From Mugil cephalus (taxonomy: Eukaryota > Chordata > Actinopteri > Mugiliformes > Mugilidae), in assembly GCF_022458985.1 (NCBI RefSeq), contig NC_061784.1, positions 21,813,002-21,877,001 of the forward strand: a stretch of 64,000 bases of DNA, written 5' to 3'. The stretch's first letter is position 1. Each line of letters opens with the position of its first letter. The notes below the pieces were generated by a model, which had not been told where the DNA came from, made no database searches, and saw only the letters and a program-made list of their open reading frames with translations. Positions 13,596-41,022 of this stretch are shown here, in pieces. A program made the translations under genes and the position numbers.

Positions 13596-14211
13596 TGCTC
13601 GACCTCCACGTTGTCAGTTCCGTGTTGTGAAAGTGAAATGATTTTCACCCGGAGCAGATTCCTATCCGAGGTATTACTACGCTGTCAGATAGAGTGTCAA
13701 TTATGCACTTCAGATCCCCTGTTACTCTAAGCCTTTGATTCCAAAGCCGCGCAGGTGGCGTCAGTGCGCCTGTGCTTGCATTTGAAGCCCCGAGAAGCCC
13801 CGTGGTGAAGCAGATTCAAAAGCAGAAGGTGGAGCAGGGCTTCACAGGGAAACCTTTTTGTTGGCGCTGGGCTGCGATCGTATCGTCATTTAGTTCTGCT
13901 TTTTCAGCCGTGTCGTCGGCTCTGCAGCAGATCAAGATCTTTTCTGCCCTAGAAAACACGACCACTCGTGCACGGTGTCTGCAGCTTGAGAGGCAGCAGT
14001 GACTCATTTGTAGGAAACTTTGAATATTGGTAGAACACCAGTGAAGGCTGCATGGAAATACAGAGTCATTGTGTGGACTGTTGAGTCAGGATATTGCACA
14101 CTATCAGATCAGGTTACTGTTTGTCACTGTGAAAGTGTTTCATATCAACGTATAGCACAAATACACACGACTTGATGACTTTTGTCATTGCAGACGATTG
14201 AAGTGGACATA

Positions 14212-31505
<17,294 letters not shown>

Positions 31506-32081
31506 AGATTACCACACATCTATGCAGCACACAAACATGTTCTCTCACACTATGTTTTATCCCTGGCAGTGACACAACTCACAGACATATTCTACAAAAA
31601 TTACATCAGTGTTCTCTCTCTTTCTCAACTTGTCTGCATTATTAAGGGCAGACGAGGACAGTTAAAGCCCATTGGTGCCGAGAGCTCAGTTTTCTTTTGC
31701 ATATCCCTCTTGACTAAAAAAATATGCACTGACTGTTGAATTAACAAGCATTAAAAACAACATGAGATCATGCTTGGTTTCCAGAAATTACATTTTACAC
31801 TTTGGACTGGAAGAAATCTTGGAAAAAAAAGCGTCTCAAGTTTACATCAGTGATGTTCCTACACAAATTAGCAGTAGCGCTATAAATGTATTGCTAACTG
31901 GTCAATTGTTGTGATTTCATTCCTTATCATTTGCACTCAAAGCATTTTATTCCCCTTCAAACTTGATAGACCTGTCTTTCAAATCATGTTCATTGTGTTT
32001 ATTTATGTAGCGATTAAATTATTACACTGTTGTTACATTGTATCCTCTTTCTACAAGATGGCCAACAAGACAGTCAATAAA
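31506..32081 (+). terminator. p4ha2: p4ha2 3' UTR with polyadenylation signal
   Basis: About 575 nt of non-coding sequence follow the TGA at 31503-31505. The first good AATAAA downstream is at 32076-32081. A T/GT-rich stretch (about 32125-32150) follows, as expected for a downstream cleavage element. Confidence 0.7.
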
Positions 32082-32399
32082 CAGTGTCTTTTATTAAACT
32101 GTTCTGCGGCTCTTTTCACTGTGTGATATGTTTTGTTGCTTGTTTTTGTGATATGTATCATACAAAGGCCTTTTTGGACAGTGTTGCCAATGGTCACTTA
32201 TTTTTTCCAATGCACTGTAATGGCTTGTAATAGTTGAACAAAATTCCTTGTCAGTTTAGCTCAAATCATTTTTCATACCCCTGTGACAAAAGTTGTCGAC
32301 AAGTTGTCCGATTGCATTCACTTCCATTCTCATGAAGAGCTTCTAAGAGCTGGTTGTGTCATCTCCATTACCCTTCACTCATCTCACACAGATCGGGAC

Positions 32400-33130
32400 G
32401 CGAAGGACTTCACCTTTCAATACAATCCTCCCCTGACAGCTCATCCGAAATCTGGAGCTAGGGTTCAGTACGCTGTGCAACTGGATGCTGGACTTCCTAA
32501 CTGGAAGATCACAGGTAGTATGCTTTAGCAGCAACATATCTTGCACCATCCCTCTGAATACCGGTGTCCCCCAGGGATATGTGCTGAGCCACCTCTTCTT
32601 CACTCTACTGCACCTTTACTGCACGGTGACACAAAGAATAAATAATTTCCCTGCATGGATCAATTGTGATCAAAAGTGATCTTGAATCTTGAACTGAACA
32701 GCTCCTATTCTTCAAGTTTGCAGACAACACGACTGTGGTGGGTCTCACCAGCAACGGAGATGACACCAACAACAGAAGTGAGGTAAGACATCTGGCTATG
32801 TTGTGCAGAGACAGTAATCTCTGAATGTGGAGAAAGCAAAAGAGATTGTTGTGGACTTGAGAAGAGTGCACACCCAGTATGCTCCTCAGACCATCAAAGG
32901 TGTTGCTGTGGAGAGGGTGTGCATCACCAAGTTCCTGGGTGGACACGTCACAGTTGATCTCTCCTGGACTACCAACACAGCATCACCGGCAAAGAAGGCT
33001 CAACACCTCCTCTACTTCCTTTGCCAAACTGAGGAAAATTAGAGCCTCGCCCTCCATTATGGGCATGTTGTGCTGAGGCACCATTAACAGCATCCAGACC
33101 AGCTGCATCACTGTGTGGTCACCATGTCCT
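32400..33130 (+). mobile_element. LINE reverse-transcriptase remnant
   Basis: Plus-strand pieces in shifting frames: LDFLTGR, NTGVPQGYVLSHLFFTLL (the VPQG...LSP motif), a broken FADNTTVVGL (the F-A-D-D catalytic box with D to N), then VEKAKEIVVDLRR and KKAQHLLYFL. The order is that of a fish non-LTR reverse transcriptase. A short AT-rich insertion at about 32,630-32,700 interrupts it. Inactive. It begins just after the p4ha2 polyadenylation region. Confidence 0.75.
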
Positions 33131-33189
33131 GCAGTAAGACCCTCCAAGCATAGCAAGAGCACCTAGCTACACGCTCTGCCTCCTCTCTT

Positions 33190-33591
33190 GTTCTGCCTGG
33201 CTTGCAGCCTTCACTTTGATTCATCCCAAAGGTCTTCTATCGGGCTGAGGTCATGGAATCAGTGCAGGCCCGTCCAGTTCTTCCCCATCAGACTCGCTCA
33301 TCCATGTCTTTATGGACCTTGCTTTGTGCACTGGTGCTCAGTCATGCTGGAACAGGAAGAGGCCATCCCCAAAAGTTCACATAAGGTTGGGAGCATAGAA
33401 TTATGCATGTTTCAGCCTATCAAGAAATTTTGGACTACGCACTGTTCTTGAGCTAACCCAATTGCCGCTGTCAGAGTTCCTTTCAGGGGCCAAGCCCAGC
33501 CAAACAAGTCCACACCATAAGCTCCCCTCCATCAAACTTCACACTTGGCACAATGCAGTCTCTGGCACCTGCCAGTGTTGTAGCCTGACAC
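33190..33591 (-). mobile_element. Tc1-type transposon, left part
   Basis: Contains GTCTTTATGGACCTTGCTTTGTGCACTGGTG and CCAAACAAGTCCACACCATAAG, blocks from a well-known fish Tc1-type transposase read on the minus strand. The remainder resumes at 34,266. Frames are broken and segment order is partly rearranged. Confidence 0.7.
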
Positions 33592-34265
33592 TTAAGCCGG
33601 ATTTCCATACATGGCCTACCTCCACACGGCCCCGCACCGCTCCAGCTTTTTTTTAACTACCTGTTATTGCTTAATAGTGATCCACACTTGTTGCTACTAG
33701 CAACCGCGGTCTACACAATAAAGTTATCTTCCAACAACCAGAGGGAACCAAAGAAAACAACAATTATGCAGTTATGAGCTATCAAGCAGAACACAATGAA
33801 CGTAATAAAAGATAAAAACTTAGGGGAGGACTGCGCCAATGGTGTAATGGATTCGAGGCAAGCTTCCCTACCAGTGCTCCCTGGTCTGTGGCCATATATC
33901 GCGTCCATCTCCTCATATTATTTCGGGACCTTTCGATCAGCACCACTCATATTGTTGTGCCCCTTGGCTACCCGATAATCGGCCTTCAGTTTTTTAAAGT
34001 TTCTCCTTCATTTGTTTTACCGTTCTGATAAAGCCAAGTTTGGCCATCTCAGCCATGATCCACTGCAAAACCTTGTCATTCCAGCTGGTCCTGACCTGCT
34101 CCCACCGTATATATATCTTCTCCCAACAAGGACAGAAAAGCCCTCACCTCCGGGTTGGTCCAGAACGCCATTACTCTTCCAGTCATCATTTAAAAAATGT
34201 ACCGACACGAGGTAGGCGGTGTGGGGTGGTGTGGAGGTAGGCCACGTATGGATAACCGGCTTTAA
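33592..34265 (-). mobile_element. TTAA-flanked DNA element nested in the Tc1 copy, with decayed Myb/SANT-like ORF
   Basis: TTAA at 33592-33595 and 34262-34265 flanks a roughly 670-bp element. The left end GCCGGATTTCCATACATGGC matches the reverse complement of the right end (AGCCGGTTATCCATACGTGG) and the similarity continues for about 50 bp. The minus strand keeps AYGHRP/STGRE- and WTNPEVRAF-like pieces of a Myb/SANT-like DNA-binding protein of the type found with some DNA transposons, with stops. TTAA targets suggest piggyBac or Kolobok; I cannot decide. Confidence 0.65.
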
Positions 34266-34480
34266 GTGGTTGAGTTGCTGTTGTTCCCAATCGCTTGCAC
34301 TATGATACAATACCACTGACAGTTGACTGTGGAATATTAAGTAGCAAGGAAATTCCACGACTGATATGTTGCGCAGGTGGCATCCCATCACAGGACCACG
34401 CTGGAATTCACTGAGCTCCCGAGAGATTGACCCATACTTTGACAAATGATTGTAGAAGCAGTCTGCATGCCCATAAAGAT
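34266..34480 (-). mobile_element. Tc1-type transposon, right part
   Basis: GAGTTGCTGTTGTTCCCAATCGC, ACCACTGACAGTTGACTGTGG and GAAGCAGTCTGCATGCCC are the N-terminal transposase and end region of the same Tc1-type family as 33,190-33,591. The intervening section was lost and replaced by the TTAA-flanked element. Confidence 0.7.
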
Positions 34481-35002
34481 GACTGTCACTTCTGGCTTAA
34501 ATGTGAGGTACCATTATCCAAACACTTTCACAGGAAATGACATTAATTGAATGGAGTTGTTTATCACTACACTTTCATTACAGTAAGAAGTCAAAATAAT
34601 TTTTAAAAAAATGCCAATTTGCTCAAATGCTTAATTCTTTACACTTTACTTTTGGTTTATTCCAGGTTCAGAAAAGTGATCTGACTTTTCGGTGTCAGGC
34701 AGATCTGCTAAAGCCGTTCGTGACATACCATTGAACTCGAAAAGAATGCTATTACTTCTTAAACTTCTTAAAAGATCTTCTGTATTGGGCTGTAAATTTG
34801 CCATTGAGCGTTCAACCGTCTCGCCCTGGAATGTACAGTACATTCAGAGCTTCTTGAACAGCTCTCCACAGGTGTCCTGGCCCTCTGCAAAAATGATGCC
34901 GATAACATCCCGTGCTTTCAGTTACAGGGTGATTTCAACATGCGTTCACATATATAAATCTTCCTCACACCCGCTGGGCATTATGGGCTAAACCTTAAAC
35001 TT

Positions 35003-35046
35003 GGATTTATATATCCCTTGGGATAAATAAAGTATCTATCTATCTG
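35003..35046 (+). repeat. LINE 3' tail with (TATC)n
   Basis: GGATAAATAAAGTATCTATCTATCTG is the usual 3' terminus of several fish LINEs. No coding part is recognisable upstream. Confidence 0.5.
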
Positions 35047-35349
35047 TCTTATCTATGAGCCTCCATGGCTGCTTCTCTTAGGCCCGGAGGAATTAAGGAC
35101 TAAGTATGCCTTCACCGTTTTACTGGAGCTACAATGTGAGTTGTGTGACCCAAGGATGTGATTTAATAGCCACATTTATCTGCCATCTAAACTTAAACAT
35201 TTAGTTGACAGTCAAAGGTCAGCTCCACATTTATACATCCCTCAGAGGGGAAATGCAAAACAAATTACCACAAACCTTTACGTTACATATGCGATATCTG
35301 TGGTATGACTTCCTGAGGGCTTCACAACCATAAGGTCGACTTGAGTGTT

Positions 35350-35475
35350 GTTGTCTGTCTCCCTGTGATAGACTGGCAACCTGTTGCCCAATGACAGCTG
35401 GGATAGGATCAAGCCCCCCCTGGCGACCCTCTGAAAGACAAGTGGTTACAGAAAGTGAATGAATGAATGTGTTCT
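35350..35475 (-). repeat. Dispersed teleost 'GGTCGCCAGTCTATC' repeat
   Basis: Reads CCCTGTGATAGACTGGCAAC...GACAGCTGGGATAGG... and ends GAATGAATGAATG. It is the reverse orientation of the copy at 48,017-48,165. It directly abuts the Penelope fragment that starts at about 35,468. Confidence 0.65.
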
Positions 35476-36155
35476 TGTCTGTGAGATACGTAGTGATGTG
35501 GATATTCCACTGGTATGTGGGTTATGTGGACGACACTTGGGTTAAAATCAAGACATCAGTGGGGATAGTTTGGCCTTCTTGGACTGTCCTGTCCATGTGG
35601 AAGAAGACAGAAGCCTCAGCGTGGGAGTATATAACTAACACTGGTCAGCATTTATTATTTGATTCCCACCACCCCCTGGAACACAAGCTAGGAGTCATCA
35701 GAACCCTTCAGCACCAAGCACAGACTGTACCCACAAGGTTGGATGGAAAGGAGGAGGAGAGAAAACACATCAAATAAACCCGTAAAACGTGTGGATGTCC
35801 CAACTGGACCTTTGTTAAAGGCTCAAAAGATATCCCAGAAAGGACAAGGAGGAGGAGAACAGCAAGAGGAAGAACATGTCATCGCCTACGTGTCTGGTGT
35901 ATCAGAGAAACTCAGGAGAATTTTCGGGGAACACCGCATTCCAGTTTATTTCAAACCCAGCAATACACTTATGCAACAAGTGGACCACCCCAAAGACAAA
36001 ACACGCACACAGAAACAGAGTAATGTAGTGAAGGCTAGTCAGTGCAGCCAGGAATGTACAAACTTGAACATTGGGGAAACGATCTTAGCCAGAAAAGACA
36101 GATGGTTTGAAAGAGGAGTAAAGGACGCCATCCAAACAGAGGAGGTGAACTGAGT
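35468..36155 (+). mobile_element. Penelope-like element remnant
   Basis: Plus-strand pieces include YVDDTWVKIKT (reverse-transcriptase YxDD-type box), [39 protein letters not shown], and SNVV-QCSQECTNLNIGET, which corresponds to the GIY-YIG endonuclease entry. Penelope-like elements combine exactly these two domains. Frameshifts and deletions make it inactive; the N-terminal half is missing. Confidence 0.8.
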
Positions 36156-38562
36156 TATCATCAATTTACAATACAGCCTTAGCTTCTGGGTCCTTAGAGC
36201 ATCATTCAATTAGTTAGAATTAGTGGCACAGCAACTTTCTGATGGTTGAGTCTGTGACTTGGTTGAGCTTTTGGATGAACGAGTCCTAGCTCTTCCTCTT
36301 CAGCACAATACAGCACTGGCCACTAGAAATCAACAGGTCATCTGGAGCAGCTTAGTGCACGCATTATAGAACCTGAGCTAGCTCAGAAGAAGCTGAAGGG
36401 CTTTCTTTTCTCTCACAGGGCCCTCCACGCCAGAAGCTGCATCTGGCCTGTCTGCAGGGGCGCCATCCTGGGGGTTGTCCTGGCCTGGATGGTTGGGGCT
36501 CCAGATCTTTAACTACTACTCCATCCTAGGTACAGTATATATTAAGTCCTTCCTCATTTGAAGCTAAAGCCAGGTTTGACTGAAAAAGGTGACGGGTCAG
36601 TTCCTTGTAGTGTCCCACTATCCGTCACCTGAGGCATCGATTTAGGCTCAGTTCACTTGCGTCACATTTCTTCTCCCACTTCAGAGTCCTATTATAACTG
36701 CCCCTGCAACTCAAAGAATTGTCTGCACGCTCTCAGGTTTGGATATATTGGCCGGCATTAGCCCCAAAGGAGGAAATGATAATTACAACTGTGTGATGTC
36801 AGGCAAAGTTAGAAAACCATCATTTCGAATAACACTTGAGGAGCAAAAGAGGTTTCACTTGTTATTCAGCTTGTTTTTTTAGCTTGTAGATTTGTGGGAA
36901 ACAGATGTAGAGACGATTTAACATGATAAAAACAAGCTTTACTCCACCTCTTTTTCACACATTTGGTTTCTCAAGTCCTGGCTTGTTCTCGTCGGATCCT
37001 CATAATCTCTCTGGCAGTAAATCTATCTGGAACTGGAGGCGACAGTCAAAGATCTGACCTGACTTGCCCTCAAAGGAAGTGCAATCACGATGCCTTTATT
37101 TGAGAAATTCTTGCATGTTACATCAAGGTCGGGGATATGGGGTGACTTTTAAATTATAAAATCAGTTTTGGATTGTTTCATTTGCATAAACTTCAATAAA
37201 CTTTGATGCACACATTCTTAGTCTGCGATTCTGATTCATCCGAAACTAAGTTTCTTTAATCTCCATGCATACCTGTGTCATTACCAGTAATCTGATTTGT
37301 GTTTGAGCGCATTGCAGCTAATTAAAGTTATTTACAGTTTCGATATATTGCCCTGGAGCCCCAGTGTGACTCTTCCTCATGGCGTCACATGTCCAAGTTT
37401 CTGGCTGTGTTTAATTACCTTCCACTTCCAAGAAACATTTGGAATTTGGATCTGAAAAGTTGAGAGGTCATGTGGCAAGCCAGGGGTTGATGTTGTTGAT
37501 AGAAATTGGGAGAGTGGTGCTGTTAGGAGACCCAAAGGCTCCTGAACGAATCAGCGTGCTGGAAAGATGGAGCGGATGTTAGGAGTTTTAGAATGCATGG
37601 TGGCGGCATTAGAAGCTGATGAAAAAACAAAGATATAGACATGTACACACTATATAACACAATATAACACAATAAAGTGGATTTTTAGATAATAGTAAAT
37701 GTTGATTCAAGAGGATGCGAAATAAGTAGTTATTACAAATTATATAGTGGCTTCATTGCCACTGAAACACATTTATTGAAAATAGAAATATTTAAGTTGG
37801 CTTTATTTTATTTGAAATCACTGACTTTTATTGTAAAAAAACAAACAAAACAAAAATTGTATGAATTAGATCCTACTGGTAAGTAATCTAATGTAATATC
37901 ATAATTTGGTTTGTAAAATTTGGAAATAAATGTGCCAACACTTAGAAGGCATTGTCTATACAACTTTAATGTAATTCATTGTTCATTGTGTCCATGCAAT
38001 GTCTTCTCGCCCCTGGTTTCTGAATTTTCTTGACTTTTTGCCAACTATCTGAACTTAACTGGTTTCGTATTATGACAGAAGTGTGAAAGCGATGTTGAAA
38101 CGTGTTATGTGATTACACCTGTCATTTTAAATGTCAGTCAGGTGGAGTTTTTCTCCTACCCTCTGCCGACCCTACGGGCATATAAGAGTGAGTGAGCTTA
38201 TAGGCGGTGACATCTCGCCATGCCGAAAAGGTACAGGTGTCACTAATTAAAACAAATAACCCCGGGTGAATCCCATTTCGCCTCTTTGATTTCAGGGTTT
38301 AGCCAGGTCACTGTCACGCTACCATAATCCTAACAATGTAGAGCAAAGCCATTTTGAAATCCACCCATACAAAACGTGTTTTTCCTGCTATTACATGTAG
38401 AAATGTCAGCTGTAGAAAAGACTGGATTTCTGGTGCGACCTCATCTGCTCCCAAGGTGCATGGGGGAGAAAATGAAATTGTAGAAAAGTCGAAACTCCAG
38501 CAGCTCTTGTAGTATAAGGAACAACTTAATTAGATGGAGGCTCCGGGCCTTCATCTGGGTCA
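36156..38562. other. No gene seen
   Basis: AT-rich, with no long frames and no recognised repeat. Lies between the Penelope remnant and the telomere-like tract. Confidence 0.55.
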
Positions 38563-38858
38563 TGTAGGATTAGGGTTAGTGTAGGGTTAGGGCTAGAGTT
38601 GGGGTTAAATGGTTAGAGGTCATGAAGGGTTAGGGTTAATTAAGGGTTAGGTGGTTATGAAGGGTTAGATTTAGGTTTAATATAGGGTTAGAGTTTGGGT
38701 TAGAGGTCCTGTAGGGTTCGAGATCATGAAGCGTTAGGCTTACGGTTCATGAAGGGTTAGAGTAAGGTTTAATGAAAGGTTAGAGTTAGGGTTAATGAAG
38801 GGTAAGAGGTCATAAAGGGTTAGGGTTAGGTTTCATGAAGGGTTAGATTTAGGCTTAA
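38563..38858 (+). repeat. Degenerate telomere-like TTAGGG tract
   Basis: About 295 bp in which GGGTTAG recurs many times with spacers such as TCATGAA and TTAATGAA, forming an irregular higher-order repeat (GGTTAATGAAGGGTTAGAG-like). It stops where a LINE C-terminal remnant begins (about 38,860). The G-rich strand is the plus strand. Confidence 0.8.
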
Positions 38859-38859
38859 T

Positions 38860-39418
38860 GCCATCCGGTACACTGTGGACTGCTCGGGGAGTGGGAGCTC
38901 AGAGAGGGACAGGGAGATATTCAACAAGCTGGTCAGATGGACTTTCTCTTTCCTGGACTGCTCCCTGGACTCCATCGAGGAGGTGGGTGAGAGGAGAGTC
39001 TTAGCCAAGCTGACATCAATCTTGGACAACCCCCGTCACCCACTACATCAGACTGTTCTGCAGCAGACTGCTGCATCCACGCTACAAGAAGGAACACTAC
39101 CGCAGGTTCTTCATCCCAACTTCGATCAGGCTGTACAACAACACCAGCCAACAATAACTCACACGTGAGAAACCTTTGTCCTTTGTTCTTTTCACAGATT
39201 CGTTTGCACAAAAATCTGTTTTATTTGCCCTGTCTGTCTTTGTTCTGCACTCACCACGTTTGCTATCTATAGCAATTATTTTATACTCCATTTTTTTTCT
39301 TCCCTCTCTTTAATTCCCAGCCCACATACTGACTGTCAGAGTGCTTTTTAGTACATTCTTTCAAATCGATATTGTCTTTTATTGTTTTTTTGTATGTATT
39401 TATTACAAAATTCTACGC
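38860..39418 (+). mobile_element. LINE C-terminal remnant
   Basis: Plus-strand frame with FNKLVRWTFSFLDCSLDSIEE, AKLTSILDNPRHPLHQTVLQQ and, in another frame, a TDR-like tail block; this is the C-terminus of a fish non-LTR retrotransposon. Its 3' UTR continues across the nested MITE (39419-39894) to the GGGATAAATAAA tail at about 39,929-39,972. Confidence 0.6.
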
Positions 39419-39894
39419 CAGAGGTCTTCAACGTTTTTCAGGCCCAAGGACCGACAAACTGATAGAGAGATTAAGTAGGGACCCCCTACCCACTGTATGT
39501 GTTCTGTATTAAACTCGGCCTAGTGCCATTTATAAATTACCTTATTCAAATAATACACAGATTCAAGCATAGCTAAATGTAGTGGGGACGGTGAATCACC
39601 AAGCAGTTTTGGCATCAGTAGTTGGCTGATGGGAGCAAGCTGCACTGTTAGCTTGTCTTCGGGTAATATTGCAGTGTGCCTCTGGGTTTTTACCTGGGGG
39701 CTGGATAGGCTCTGAGCCAATTGCGGCAAACCTGACATAGTCAGCTCATGATTGGCTCCATTTCACCTTTTACTAAAATATTTTGGATTCATGTTAATGT
39801 GTATTTAAAGAAATTTAAAATTGTAATGGAAGACTATATATATAGAAAAAATGTCTAATCAACCCCCCTGCAGTACCCCTGTTGAAGACCTACG
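39419..39894 (+). mobile_element. hAT-type MITE copy 3 (longest)
   Basis: A 476-bp element with left end CAGAGGTCTTCAACG and right end GTTGAAGACCTACG, which form an inverted repeat. It is flanked by an 8-bp duplication TTCTACGC/TTCTACAC (one mismatch). No transposase ORF. The left end resembles the CAG-GGT-CAAC ends of hAT-Charlie elements. It sits inside the 3' tail of a LINE remnant, so it is the younger insertion. Confidence 0.85.
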
Positions 39895-39902
39895 TTCTAC
39901 AC

Positions 39903-39972
39903 TACTGTGAAAAGGTAATTTCACATAAGTGGGATAAATAAACATTGTCTTATATCTTATGTCTTATGTTTA
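39903..39972 (+). repeat. 3' tail of the LINE at 38.9 kb with (TCTTA)n
   Basis: After the MITE's target duplication, sequence resumes ACTACTGTGAAAAGGTAATTTC...GGGATAAATAAACATTG and ends in TCTTATATCTTATGTCTTATG, a LINE terminus. It joins logically to the LINE part left of the MITE. Confidence 0.5.
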
Positions 39973-40082
39973 TCGACACCACTGTCGTGTGGACTGTGGT
40001 AAAGTGATCACATCCACCATGCATAAAAAAGTAAACAACATAAACACAGTAATAATGATCCTTGATCCAATATAACATACCC

Positions 40083-40088
40083 TTTATT
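40083..40088 (-). terminator. Candidate polyadenylation signal of the SLC6 gene
   Basis: TTTATT on the plus strand is AATAAA on the minus strand. It is the only plausible signal I see in the kilobase downstream of the stop at 41023-41025, implying a 3' UTR of about 0.9 kb. Placement is inferred. Confidence 0.4.
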
Positions 40089-41022
40089 AAGCATTAAAAT
40101 GAACACACATGCTTCCTCAATCAAAAATCCACCTCCCACAATACTAGTTCCCACTTTATATAGGTGAGTCCAAGGACAGGAAATAAAACAAGCTAATGAC
40201 CTGTGTAGCTGTAAGGCACAACATAGTTTTAAGAGGTACTGTGCATACAGTATATAGTCAATGCATATGTAGCATATGTGTGATACAAAGATACAGATAA
40301 TCTGCAGCACTGTGCAGGGTGAGACAGACAGCCAAGAGGTTAAAATAAATGCTCATATAATACTTGTTAATGTATCATGCACACACACACAAAAAAACAA
40401 TAAACACAGAGCCATTTTCATTCATGATTTTCCTAAAGTGATGTGTGTAACCTTTAAACCGCACACCCTATTAATATATAACAGTCTTGGCAAAGAAGTC
40501 TTGGCTCTCGGATAATCAACATTTGTGTAAATGAGCTAGCAGAGCTGTTTTCATCTGGGAGGCTGTGGTTTACAGTAGTAATGAATTCTTATTGTGTTCC
40601 AAATTCACTGACGCGGCAGCACCAGTGTCATCATCCAAAATGGTAACACAATAGAAACCGGTGCACGTCTTACACTACTTTCCACATATACCCAGTATAT
40701 TAGCTGCTGGATATGACGGATTGATATATGGGCATGTCGATATTTTGGCAAGTGAGTGTATATCTGTATATATCAGAATGAAAGCAAAAAGTGAAATCCA
40801 AACTGATTTAAGTTTAACACACAAACACACCAAACCCCTCGATAAAACCTCATCAACTGATGCAGATTAATGTGTAAGTACGGGCCACTCTAGGGATATT
40901 TTCTTCAAGTGGCTGCCCCGCTGGCACACAACGTATTAAATTCCTGTGCATGATTATAAACATGAGGTGATTGCGTGCCATGAAGGCCACACGCTGTTTT
41001 GCAGTTCATCTCTCAGGTGCAT

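Larger units (their letters stand above)
7135..14193 (+). other. Upstream region or first intron of p4ha2
   Basis: If the exon ending at 7134 belongs to p4ha2, this is its first intron. It holds the candidate TIR element, tail-type repeats and the LINE remnant listed separately. No further coding exon was recognised. Confidence 0.45.
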
